Origin: Paenibacillus psychroresistens
GTDB lineage: Bacteria > Bacillota > Bacilli > Paenibacillales > NBRC-103111
Assembly: GCF_009728935.1 (NCBI RefSeq)
Contig: NZ_CP034235.1
Span: forward strand, 5,779,501-5,843,500
Length of the DNA: 64,000 nt
Reading direction: 5' to 3'
The position numbers and the translations under genes were made by a program. Positions 46,037-54,602 of the stretch are shown here, piece after piece; within the stretch, counting starts at the first letter, position 1, and each line of letters opens with the position of its first letter. The notes under the pieces were generated by a model, which saw only the letters and a program-made list of their open reading frames with translations, ran no database searches and had not been told where the DNA came from.

Positions 46037-47362
46037 CTATTTTCTTCTAGTGGAAAGGTAGGTGGTTATTTGCTCATTTTCCTTTTGCAGCACATCTGCA
46101 GAGGAACCGGAATGAAAGAGGATATCTTGAATAGAGTCATTGAATATCTGGGTAATTTCACTTGGAAGTCGTGGCTCAGGCCGCTCTTTACCGTATATTT
46201 GCTCTGTGAAGACGGAGCGAAGACCCTTCGTATAAAAGTCCTTCCCCTCTTGCATAACCGAGCTTCGCGGAGAATAAGCAAATTTTACATTGCTAACCCA
46301 CTTAAGCGGATTGGCTGTTCCTTCAGCGAATGCCCACATCACAAATTTAGCTGCCTCATCTGCATTTTTATTATTGCGGCTCGCAGCTATTTTCCAGCCT
46401 CCACCAATGTTTGCTTGGCTGCCGCCCTCTGGGATCGGCAAAGGTACTACATTAATTGGCACCTTGCTGTATTGTTGTTCGATGGTGCTCACGTTCCATG
46501 AACCGCTGACCTGCATCGCCGTTTCCCCATTGGCAAGGATACCTATGTCATTGGTTGGTCGCGATGGATATAAATTCAATAGCTTCTCATCGCGCATTTG
46601 CTTGAAGTAATCATACATTTTCACTGTCCCTGCTTGATGAAGCCCCGATTTAAGACCATTATCAACCAATAAGTCAGCTCCCGTTTGCCAGAGAAAAGGC
46701 AGCCAGGTAAAGGTCTGATAGACACTATCCAGTGTTTCAACCGTCAACCCCGAAACGGTATCTGTACGTAATTCTCGCGCAGCCATTATCATTTCATTCC
46801 AAGTTTTCGGCGCGGTTAAACCATGTTTGCGAAACATGGCCTCGTTATAATAGAGACCTAACAATTCAACTTCAAACGGGACAGCATAAATTTCACGATC
46901 TACGGTTACGCTGTCAAGCGAGTTGCTGCTAAAATCTTTTTTTATAGCTGGTGAAAATTTGCTAGTCAACGGTTGAATAATCTGGGCATCAATGAATTTA
47001 TTGATATTTCCCGATGAAACAAAAAATATATCAGGCCCTTGCCCAGAAGCAAATGCTGAAATCAAACGGGTGCCATGAAAATATTCATCGGAAGGAACGT
47101 ATTCCACCTTAATTTCCACTTCAGGATGAATGGCTTGATACTGTTCGGCAAGAGATTTCATAAACTCCAATTCCTTGGCAAGGTGAAACGTCCAAAACCG
47201 CAGCTGAATGATATCCCCTTTAGGTATTGCATACGTTACGGGCTGAGTTAACTTATCAATAACATCTCCGGTATCATTCTCCATTTTTGTTGAAGAGCCA
47301 CACGCAGTGAGAAAACTAAGCATCAAGAGGACGAGCCAAAGCGAGTTCAAATATTTAATCAA
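46037..47362 (-). CDS. second sugar-binding lipoprotein, coupled to the response regulator
   Basis: The 441-residue lipoprotein (lipobox LTAC, Cys about residue 21) is homologous along its length to the gene at 44636 (PFEVELLGLYYNEAM, GGGWKIAASRNNK, VKFAYSPRSSV). Its start overlaps the stop of the response regulator by four bases, so it is made together with the kinase and regulator rather than with the permeases. A plausible role is to present the sugar to the kinase's extracellular domain, as in three-component systems; alternatively it is a second receptor widening the importer's range. Confidence 0.88.
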   Translation of the reverse strand: MIKYLNSLWLVLLMLSFLTACGSSTKMENDTGDVIDKLTQPVTYAIPKGDIIQLRFWTFHLAKELEFMKSLAEQYQAIHPEVEIKVEYVPSDEYFHGTRLISAFASGQGPDIFFVSSGNINKFIDAQIIQPLTSKFSPAIKKDFSSNSLDSVTVDREIYAVPFEVELLGLYYNEAMFRKHGLTAPKTWNEMIMAARELRTDTVSGLTVETLDSVYQTFTWLPFLWQTGADLLVDNGLKSGLHQAGTVKMYDYFKQMRDEKLLNLYPSRPTNDIGILANGETAMQVSGSWNVSTIEQQYSKVPINVVPLPIPEGGSQANIGGGWKIAASRNNKNADEAAKFVMWAFAEGTANPLKWVSNVKFAYSPRSSVMQEGKDFYTKGLRSVFTEQIYGKERPEPRLPSEITQIFNDSIQDILFHSGSSADVLQKENEQITTYLSTRRK

Positions 47363-48933
47363 GCTTCCACCTCTTTTTGGAAGAAGAATTGCCTGTATTC
47401 TGCAGGAGAAATATTATGCGAACGTTTAAAGACTCTTGAAAAATATTTCACATCCTGATAGCCAACCATTTTCGCTATCTCGTATAGCTTCAAATCCTCA
47501 TGAATCATCAGCTGTCTTGATTTCTCCATACGCACCCGAGTTAAATGCTCCACAAAAGTAACTCCAACCTCCTGGCGGAAAAATGCACAAAAATAACTCG
47601 TGCTCATTTGTGCAATTTGCACCGCTTCTTCTAGTGAAATATCCTTCATATAATTTCTTTGCACGTACTCCAAAACAGGCTCCAGCGTTTGATGATTCTT
47701 CTGCTCCTTAAGCCAACGCAATGAATTTACTGATGAACGAATCAGCCCGGTTAAACCCACTCTTAGCTTAGGAATAGTTGAGCCTGACTCGAGAAAATCT
47801 GCCGGCTGGCTCAGCTCTCTCATCACAAGATCGCTTACCTTATGCTCATAGAGCAGACGCAGAATAGCAGCGGCAAGCTGAAGGCTAAAGCGGCGAAACA
47901 AACGAAAGGTCATAGCAGGCGCAGTGGAAATCTCATCTAAAAAGGTATAAAGCCGCTCTAATGCTTGCTCTTCTTGTCCGCTTATTACAGCACCAACAAG
48001 TGCTTGCTCTAAAGCAAGCGGATATCCAATAGCAATTAATTCTTCCACCTGAAAATGCGAGTATAAACAAACACTGCCTTGACCGTGTATCCACTTATTC
48101 TGCGTGGCTTCTTGCGCCTGTTTCCATGCAAGCGGTGTATCTCGTAATCTAGTATGTACCTCGCTAATCCCAATAGAAACAGAAAATTTCAGCCAGCTTT
48201 TAATGGCTGCGATGATTTTCAGAGAGATCTCTTGTTCATTAGGGTAATCCATGAAAAAATAACTTAGCTGAGCTCCATGCTGGAACATAAAGCTGCATTC
48301 GCTGGCTTGCTCTTCGCGGATAATATCCTCAACAATATTGCGAACTGCGAAGAATACAAGCCTGCGATCACCCCAACGGTCTTTCAATATCAGCTCATCT
48401 ATTTCATCAATTTCAATAATTAATATTCGAAAAGAAGCTTTAACCTGATAAAGCTCCTCCAATCGCTGCGATGGCTCTGCGGCAATCGGTTCTTCTAACA
48501 GCCATTCTTTCCATAAAGTGGAGCAATCCAATTTCAATTCCGAAAGCTGCTTAGACCCCCGTTGCATTCGAATCGACTGTTTAATTCGCAGCAGCATATC
48601 TTGAATTTCCATTGGCTTAATGGGCTTCAGTAAATATTCAAACGCACCGAATTTAATCGCAGTTTGCGCATATTCAAAATAGCCATACCCACTGAGAATA
48701 ACGACTAACACAGGATACCCTCGCAATTGATTTAAAAGATCAAGCCCATTCATTTTTGGCATCCGAATATCTGTAATGACAAGATCGGGGGACAGGCTTT
48801 TAACTAGTTCAATCCCTTCCAGACCATTCTTCGCTTCGCCTATAACGCTCCATTCGGCATCCAGCATAGGGATCAAATTGCCTAAGCCTTTTCTTACCTT
48901 TGGCTCATCATCAATAATTATGACATTATACAT
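47359..48933 (-). CDS. YesN-type response regulator
   Basis: About 524 residues from ATG 48933 (AGGGG eight bases before, overlapping the kinase stop by 8 bases). The receiver domain has phospho-Asp in VITDIRMPKMNG, and the C-terminal AraC domain ends VGYQDVKYFSRVFKRSHNISPAEYR. It is translationally coupled on both sides, to the kinase and to the second binding protein. It is the likely activator of the downstream importer, GH172 and secreted protein genes. Confidence 0.92.
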   Translation of the reverse strand: MYNVIIIDDEPKVRKGLGNLIPMLDAEWSVIGEAKNGLEGIELVKSLSPDLVITDIRMPKMNGLDLLNQLRGYPVLVVILSGYGYFEYAQTAIKFGAFEYLLKPIKPMEIQDMLLRIKQSIRMQRGSKQLSELKLDCSTLWKEWLLEEPIAAEPSQRLEELYQVKASFRILIIEIDEIDELILKDRWGDRRLVFFAVRNIVEDIIREEQASECSFMFQHGAQLSYFFMDYPNEQEISLKIIAAIKSWLKFSVSIGISEVHTRLRDTPLAWKQAQEATQNKWIHGQGSVCLYSHFQVEELIAIGYPLALEQALVGAVISGQEEQALERLYTFLDEISTAPAMTFRLFRRFSLQLAAAILRLLYEHKVSDLVMRELSQPADFLESGSTIPKLRVGLTGLIRSSVNSLRWLKEQKNHQTLEPVLEYVQRNYMKDISLEEAVQIAQMSTSYFCAFFRQEVGVTFVEHLTRVRMEKSRQLMIHEDLKLYEIAKMVGYQDVKYFSRVFKRSHNISPAEYRQFFFQKEVEA

Positions 48934-50710
48934 CGGATTGCCCCTGTGTTTTGACATATGGTACGATAATAGCCACTCGGGTACCAGTTCCAGCAATAGA
49001 TTCAATGGAAACGCCAAACCCTGCTCCAAATTCCAGCTTTAGCCGGTCATCCATATTGTAGATTCCGATACTCTCACTTCTTCGTTCGCGAACATGCTGC
49101 AGAGTAGCTTCATCCATCCCTTTGCCGTTATCGCGAATTTCAAAGACGATCATCGATTCCTCTTCATTCAAGCGAATGACCACAGCAATTTCTCCCCCCT
49201 CTTCTACATCCTCTAAGCCATGCAAAATAGCATTCTCCATATAGGGCTGGAGCAATAGTCGGGGAATCCAACATTTCAGAACACGTTCATCCACTTCAAA
49301 GCTTACATTAAAGCGATCCTCATACCGCGTTTTTTGCACATATAAATAATTTTTTACCCAAATAAGCTCTTCTTCAATGGTAGCCGTTGTCTCACCTGGC
49401 TTGATCGCATAACGCATAATATCGCTTAAAGAAGTAATCATGCTGCTGATATCATTTTCTTGCTTCTCAATAGCCATCCAGTTGATTGTATCCAATGTGT
49501 TATAAACAAAATGAGGATTAATCTGGGCACGAATCGCTCGCAGCTCCGCCTCTTTTTCCTTAAGTGTCACCATTCTCACTTCTTCGACCAAACGAACAAT
49601 TTTATTGTTCATGTTATTATAGGCATGCTGCAATACACCGATTTCGTCGCGAGAGTCAGGATTAAATTGGATCTGCAAATTATCCTTATTGATATTCTTC
49701 ATAGCAAGCACCATACGACGTAAAGGCTTTGCAATATAGATGGTTGTAAGCCCCGCTAATAGTAAGAAAATAAACCCGCTTATAACAACAGTAAGCACTA
49801 TAAACTTCTTCAAGTAGGCCGTTTCCGCTAATATATCAACATAAGGCACGAAGGAAATATAATACCATTGATTGTATTCCGATTGCACATAAGATATTTT
49901 ATATTGCTTTCCGTTCAATTCTTGCGAATTAAAATTTGCTTTATGCTTTTGTACATTTTGAAAAAAAGCAGTTTGCTGAATATTCTCACCCATGCTGTCT
50001 GGATTGTGATGCCAAATCACGTTTCCGGATGCATCTGCAATCAATAGGAATCCATTATTGCTTGCGCGTATATCCTCTGCAATATGATCCAATGCTCCTA
50101 TTTTTAAATTCATCATAACGGAGCCAATAGGCTGCAGCACATCAAACACATTGCGAATTTGTAAGCCAACCATAAAATAATAGGAATTAGCAGTATAGTA
50201 TTGGTTGGGCAGCATACGATACGTAGGAAACCAGATCACTCCTTTGGCATGCGCATCGAGAGAACGCTTCCAATCTAGATTCTGATCATACATTTCTTTA
50301 AATAAACCCGAGCCTTTGTTATCATAGAAATAAAAGCTGGGCTTGTTTAACGGAAATAGATAAATCGACTCAATGTCGTCCTTACCTCTCACTGAGTCAC
50401 GAAGATACCGATTGATACTATCATCCGGCATACTTGATGCTCCTCGTTCTTCAGCCAGCTGTTTAATAATATCTTCGTGATCGTAGACGTAATTCAGTTG
50501 GCTTTCATAACCGGCAAGCAATCTATTCACATTCTGGTTCAGCAGCGAAAGGGTTTGAAGAGTTTCCTTGTGAATTCTCTCTTCCACATATTGCTCTGAG
50601 CTAATATAAATGAAGATACCTGCAGTTATAATTGGCGCTAGGATAAAAAGCGTAAAAAAAAGCAATAGCTTCTCACGAAGACCCATATGCTTAACGGACA
50701 AGAAGCGCAT
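48926..50710 (-). CDS. YesM-type sensor histidine kinase
   Basis: A 594-residue kinase with membrane helices at about 13-36 and 302-326 flanking one extracellular Cache-like sensor. HAMP (327-380), the phosphoacceptor motif INPHFVYNT (His400) and an HATPase domain (YMENAILHG, RDNGKGMDE, SIGIYNMDDRL) follow. This normal-length kinase contrasts with the doubled-sensor one at 20646. It is the first gene of the eight-gene operon. Confidence 0.92.
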   Translation of the reverse strand: MRFLSVKHMGLREKLLLFFTLFILAPIITAGIFIYISSEQYVEERIHKETLQTLSLLNQNVNRLLAGYESQLNYVYDHEDIIKQLAEERGASSMPDDSINRYLRDSVRGKDDIESIYLFPLNKPSFYFYDNKGSGLFKEMYDQNLDWKRSLDAHAKGVIWFPTYRMLPNQYYTANSYYFMVGLQIRNVFDVLQPIGSVMMNLKIGALDHIAEDIRASNNGFLLIADASGNVIWHHNPDSMGENIQQTAFFQNVQKHKANFNSQELNGKQYKISYVQSEYNQWYYISFVPYVDILAETAYLKKFIVLTVVISGFIFLLLAGLTTIYIAKPLRRMVLAMKNINKDNLQIQFNPDSRDEIGVLQHAYNNMNNKIVRLVEEVRMVTLKEKEAELRAIRAQINPHFVYNTLDTINWMAIEKQENDISSMITSLSDIMRYAIKPGETTATIEEELIWVKNYLYVQKTRYEDRFNVSFEVDERVLKCWIPRLLLQPYMENAILHGLEDVEEGGEIAVVIRLNEEESMIVFEIRDNGKGMDEATLQHVRERRSESIGIYNMDDRLKLEFGAGFGVSIESIAGTGTRVAIIVPYVKTQGQSDV

Positions 50711-50835
50711 AATCCCATCCCTTTATTATGATGTAGTAGCAACTTTTTCATTATAGCACCATATTTAAACAAAAGAAGCCTGCTTCTTTCCTTTAATCAG
50801 GAAAAGAACAGACCTCTTTTAGAATTTATGCAATA

Positions 50836-51699
50836 TTATTCAACCAAATCTATATAAATTGCTGTCTTATCATCCGACTTTTTCACACGTGGATATTGCA
50901 CACACTCTGGGTCGCTTTCTTCCAGATCAATCAGCCAATCGACATATGACTTCAATCCCATATCTCTTACACCCAAAGCTAACTCGACAGCGCCATCCGT
51001 TTTAACCGCACCTGCTGCCTTCGGTTTATACAAACCATCACTTACCAGCAGCACTGCCTTAACACCTACTCTGCTTATTCTTCCGTATTCTGCGTAGTTC
51101 GCTAGAGCAGGGTCACCATTTAATACACCATTTCCACCAGGGGTGTTAGCAAGCTGACGACCGCGGATGATTTGCGGCTTCGTATAAGCCCACAATTCAT
51201 CACGTTGGACTATTCCACTAGCTATTCCTTCAGCCCACTTGTCAAAAGTCAATTGATCTATTTGCTCAAGCTGATCATGTGTCACCACACGGATTGTATT
51301 ATCCTCATAAAAAGCAATAAGCATACAGTCGCCAGCTTGTGCATAATCGATCCAATGATCGGTGATATGGACTATGACTGCACAGGCATTCCATAGCTCT
51401 TCCTTTTGCTCCAATGCAATACCGTTAAGCTCCATTTCTTTCTGCAATAATTCATTAGCTTCTAGGAGGAGCTGCAGTAATCCTTGAGCTGAGGTGTCTG
51501 CATCTAGTCCAACACGATTGAGGTATTCCTCAATGACTCTAGCAGCCAAAACCCCGCCCGTTTCACCTTTCCTACCGATAAAAGGAACTAATGAGGTAGC
51601 ACCATCTATGACACCAAATAATCGAATATCTTCATTCCTTACAGCTGCATCTTCATTCCATGGACTGCTGCCTTTTACTGAAAGAGAAGTTATCTTCAT
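50836..51699 (-). CDS. PP2C-like protein phosphatase
   Basis: The 287-residue cytosolic protein has the PPM/PP2C metal-site motifs in order: WNEDAAV (Asp17), VIDGATS (Asp32-Gly33), AGDCMLIAF, VLLVSDGLYKP and SDDKTAIYIDL. Such enzymes remove phosphate from Ser/Thr. Its ATG overlaps the TGA of the DUF1861 gene, so it belongs to the glycan operon. No Ser/Thr kinase is encoded anywhere in the window, so its substrate could be a distant kinase target or even a small phosphorylated metabolite. Confidence 0.82.
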   Translation of the reverse strand: MKITSLSVKGSSPWNEDAAVRNEDIRLFGVIDGATSLVPFIGRKGETGGVLAARVIEEYLNRVGLDADTSAQGLLQLLLEANELLQKEMELNGIALEQKEELWNACAVIVHITDHWIDYAQAGDCMLIAFYEDNTIRVVTHDQLEQIDQLTFDKWAEGIASGIVQRDELWAYTKPQIIRGRQLANTPGGNGVLNGDPALANYAEYGRISRVGVKAVLLVSDGLYKPKAAGAVKTDGAVELALGVRDMGLKSYVDWLIDLEESDPECVQYPRVKKSDDKTAIYIDLVE

Positions 51700-52640
51700 A
51701 ATGCTTCGTACTCTAGGAATGGATCTGGAATTTCAATCACATAAGCTTCTGCATCGCTGGCCCCTACGTAAAGATCAGCAAGGCCACCTTCCTTGCGGAC
51801 TAACCCGCCACTGAATATAACATCAACCAGATCTTTATGTTTATAAGGACCCTCTGGGAAATTGCTGCGTTGTGCAATGAGCTTCATCTGAGTTTTTTCC
51901 ATCGTATCTGGATTAAAAGCAAAAGCCATTGCTTGATAATGGCGAGCGCCTGTTGCATCGTAGCAAGCAATGTGACCAAGCACACCTATAAGACCATTGC
52001 TAAGCAAATGAGGTTCATTAGCGCCACCCCACTCCACGTCAAGAAACTGATCAAGGAATAAGGGAGCATTATAGATATCTTTTACCGTAATCTCATTTAA
52101 AGAACCCACTTTATAGAAGCCAATTTTGCCTCTTCCGCCTTTGTAGCCTTGTGGTCTTGTAATGACGCCAATTTCGCCGCTAGCCAATTCAATCAAACGC
52201 AAATCCTTCATATGGTAGGGACCCATAAAGAATAACTCAAGACTGGCAATATCCTTGCCGCGATAATACTCAGTCACCCAGGCAACAATATTCTCTGGAT
52301 GCTGCGGATCTGCAATGACGCGCACACCACCAAGAACAAGCTCACCTTTAATCCAAGTAAAAAAAGGATCCTGCATCGCATAAGCTGGGTAGTCGGGATG
52401 AGGCGTCCAAACGTCCTCACTCTGTCGAAAAAATACAACCTCTGAAAATTCGGTCTCACGGTCCTCCACACGTCCAGCAATAATCAGCTCGCCTTGATCG
52501 ATAAAAGCAGCTGTAATGTTATATACATCTCTGTTGCCTACTCCCTCAAAACGAATAATCTGACCCAATGGCAGACTGGAACCATCGAATTGAGCTAACA
52601 ATTCCGCAGATGATTGTGTAGTTGTCTGTTGTAATAGCAT
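51696..52640 (-). CDS. DUF1861 protein, beta-propeller glycosidase-like
   Basis: A 314-residue soluble protein (DVYNITAAFIDQGELIIAGRVEDRETEFSEV..., WTPHPDYPAYAMQDPFFTW, GGRGKIGFYKVGSL). The DUF1861 family has a predicted five-bladed propeller like GH32, GH43 and GH130 enzymes, with acids in RVEDR and AMQDPFF placed like the active-site acids of those clans. It is probably a glycosidase or phosphorylase acting after import. It is cotranscribed with the phosphatase (4-base overlap) and the Gfo/Idh/MocA gene. Confidence 0.82.
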   Translation of the reverse strand: MLLQQTTTQSSAELLAQFDGSSLPLGQIIRFEGVGNRDVYNITAAFIDQGELIIAGRVEDRETEFSEVVFFRQSEDVWTPHPDYPAYAMQDPFFTWIKGELVLGGVRVIADPQHPENIVAWVTEYYRGKDIASLELFFMGPYHMKDLRLIELASGEIGVITRPQGYKGGRGKIGFYKVGSLNEITVKDIYNAPLFLDQFLDVEWGGANEPHLLSNGLIGVLGHIACYDATGARHYQAMAFAFNPDTMEKTQMKLIAQRSNFPEGPYKHKDLVDVIFSGGLVRKEGGLADLYVGASDAEAYVIEIPDPFLEYEAL

Positions 52641-52684
52641 GTCTTTCCTCCTATTTAAAACTTGATATGTTTAGTATATTTCAA

Positions 52685-53686
52685 CTAGCTCTGAACAAAT
52701 GTTTTCAGTCCCGACTTCATAGAGATAGCACAGGCTTCAACCACAGCTGCATTTAACATAGCGTCATTTGTTTGGTATTCTAGCGGATTCCCCGATAATA
52801 TTTTCTTAGAGAAATCATTTATTTGCAGCTCGTAATGATCAGCTGGACCAAACGATTCCAGCTCTAGCTCCTTGTTTAGCCTAATTCTTATTTCAGAAGA
52901 GTGCGGGCTGCAATTAAAGGCATCTGGGATTTCTATTCTCCCTTTGTCTCCGACAATTTCCAAGTGATTTCTTGGCTCTGCCAGCATTCCGCAATCAAAA
53001 GTTAAGGAAATACCGTCTGGAAACTCAATTAGTCCACTTGTCATAATATCAACACCACTATCCTCAGCAAAAAAGCTAGAATTACAGGTTACAGCAACAG
53101 GTTCCGTACCTAATAACAACCGAGCAGCGTGAATTGGATAACAACCAACGTCATATAAGGCTCCACCGCCCACTTCCGACTGAAAGCGAATATTGTCCGT
53201 TTGCCCTGTCTTATTATAAGTGAATCTAGCTTGTATGCTGCGAATCACACCGATTTCCTGGTTAGCCAAGATCTCGCGTATACGCTCATATCGAGGATGA
53301 TGCTGATACATGAATGCTTCCGCAAAAAGCACGCCATTGCGCTCACATGCTTCTGTCATGCGTCTAACTTCTGTAGCAGTTAAAGCTGCTGGCTTTTCAC
53401 AAAGCACATGCTTACCATGCTCCGCTGCTATGATCGTCCACTCCGCATGCAAGGTATTCGGCAACGGTATATAAACTGCATCAATATTAGGATCCTTCAA
53501 TAAACTTGCATAGTCCTCATAAACTTGAGAAACTCCAAACTCTTCTGCAATAGTTACAGCTTTATTAGAGTTTCTACTAGCAATGGCTGCTGCTTCAGCA
53601 AATTCACTTACCTTTAAAGCAGGAAGAATTGCCTTGTAAGCAATCCCTGCTGCACCTAGAATACCCCAACGCACTTTGTTATTCAT
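52685..53686 (-). CDS. Gfo/Idh/MocA-family sugar dehydrogenase
   Basis: About 333 residues from ATG 53686 (AAAGGAGTGAGGAC before it). The Rossmann motif is GILGAAGIA at residue 8, followed by VLCEKPAALTA with the family Lys and VGGGALYDVGCYPIHAARLLLG in the C-terminal domain. These NAD(P) enzymes oxidise or reduce sugars and cyclitols. It lies 14 bases after the PhyH gene, suggesting they act in sequence, for example oxidation of a hydroxylated sugar. Confidence 0.92.
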   Translation of the reverse strand: MNNKVRWGILGAAGIAYKAILPALKVSEFAEAAAIASRNSNKAVTIAEEFGVSQVYEDYASLLKDPNIDAVYIPLPNTLHAEWTIIAAEHGKHVLCEKPAALTATEVRRMTEACERNGVLFAEAFMYQHHPRYERIREILANQEIGVIRSIQARFTYNKTGQTDNIRFQSEVGGGALYDVGCYPIHAARLLLGTEPVAVTCNSSFFAEDSGVDIMTSGLIEFPDGISLTFDCGMLAEPRNHLEIVGDKGRIEIPDAFNCSPHSSEIRIRLNKELELESFGPADHYELQINDFSKKILSGNPLEYQTNDAMLNAAVVEACAISMKSGLKTFVQS

Positions 53687-53699
53687 TGTCCTCACTCCT

Positions 53700-54485
53700 T
53701 TATTTCTCGTAAAGTGGAGTTTTATATCCCCCTGCATAGGTCGAATCTGGTTTTTCAAATTCACCTAACATAGCACGGCGAACAGGTGTTGTTTGCTCCA
53801 TGAATACTTTATCATTCTCAAAGCGATCTGAATAGCGAGCCCATGGTGGACTATAGATATAATGCATAATATAGCGATCGTAATCCAACAGATGCTCATG
53901 CGATCGATGCCAAACGGCGTTGTGGAATACTAGAGCAGACCCTGCCGGTGCACAAACGATATGGCGAATGGGACAATCCTCTTCACCTTTTCTCGCGCTC
54001 AGCGGCATTTCATACCGACTGCGATGGCTGCCTGGGATCATTTCCATATTACCCATTCCTGGTTGGCTTTGGTCTGTCAGTATATAAGAGACTCGCAGCT
54101 GCAACAATGGAATAGGATGCCCTAATAGCTTGAAGTCAAACGCGCTTGATCCATCCTGATGCCAGCCGCCATGCGGGCTGTGAGCAGGCTGCACCGTACA
54201 CCATCCTGATTGCAGAATAACATTATCCGAACCATATAAACCACGAACCTTAGGCAGTGCGGCAGGATGGTCAATCAATCGTTCCAATGAAGGCTCGGTT
54301 GCGTATCCATTCCCTACTTGATAAGAAACTTTCTTGGGTTTTCCTTCATGAAGACGTTGTGAAGCTGCAAGACACTCCACTACTTCGTCTGGATTTAATA
54401 CATTGGGAATAACAAAATATCCCCAAGAATCAAAAATAAACTGATCCAAGGCCGTAAACTCTCCTGGTTTTACTATAGGCTGCAT
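53700..54485 (-). CDS. PhyH-family Fe(II)/2-oxoglutarate dioxygenase
   Basis: 261 residues from ATG 54485 (AGGAG nine bases before; the in-frame TTG at 54494 is less likely). The triad is His109 and Asp111 (GGWHQDGSS) with His193 (NAVWHRSHEH), and Arg204 is in place for 2-oxoglutarate (DYDRYIMHY). It is one of four PhyH genes in the window and distinct from the pair at 26-28 kb. It heads the subset PhyH, dehydrogenase, DUF1861, phosphatase, which is separated from the importer by a terminator-like hairpin. Confidence 0.87.
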   Translation of the reverse strand: MQPIVKPGEFTALDQFIFDSWGYFVIPNVLNPDEVVECLAASQRLHEGKPKKVSYQVGNGYATEPSLERLIDHPAALPKVRGLYGSDNVILQSGWCTVQPAHSPHGGWHQDGSSAFDFKLLGHPIPLLQLRVSYILTDQSQPGMGNMEMIPGSHRSRYEMPLSARKGEEDCPIRHIVCAPAGSALVFHNAVWHRSHEHLLDYDRYIMHYIYSPPWARYSDRFENDKVFMEQTTPVRRAMLGEFEKPDSTYAGGYKTPLYEK

Positions 54486-54533
54486 AATGAACAACTCCTG
54501 ATCTTAGAATGTGTTATAACCGCATGAATTAAT

Positions 54534-54565
54534 GAAAAATAGGTTCCCAACGTTCTGGAAACCTA
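54534..54565 (-). terminator. terminator or attenuator between binding protein and PhyH
   Basis: TAGGTTTCC and GGGAACCTA form a stem (one mismatch) followed by TTTTT on the minus strand, between the binding-protein stop and the PhyH ribosome site. Confidence 0.7.
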
Positions 54566-54602
54566 ATCTCCTTTAAACCAAAGCTAGGGTTAATCAATTA
54601 TT

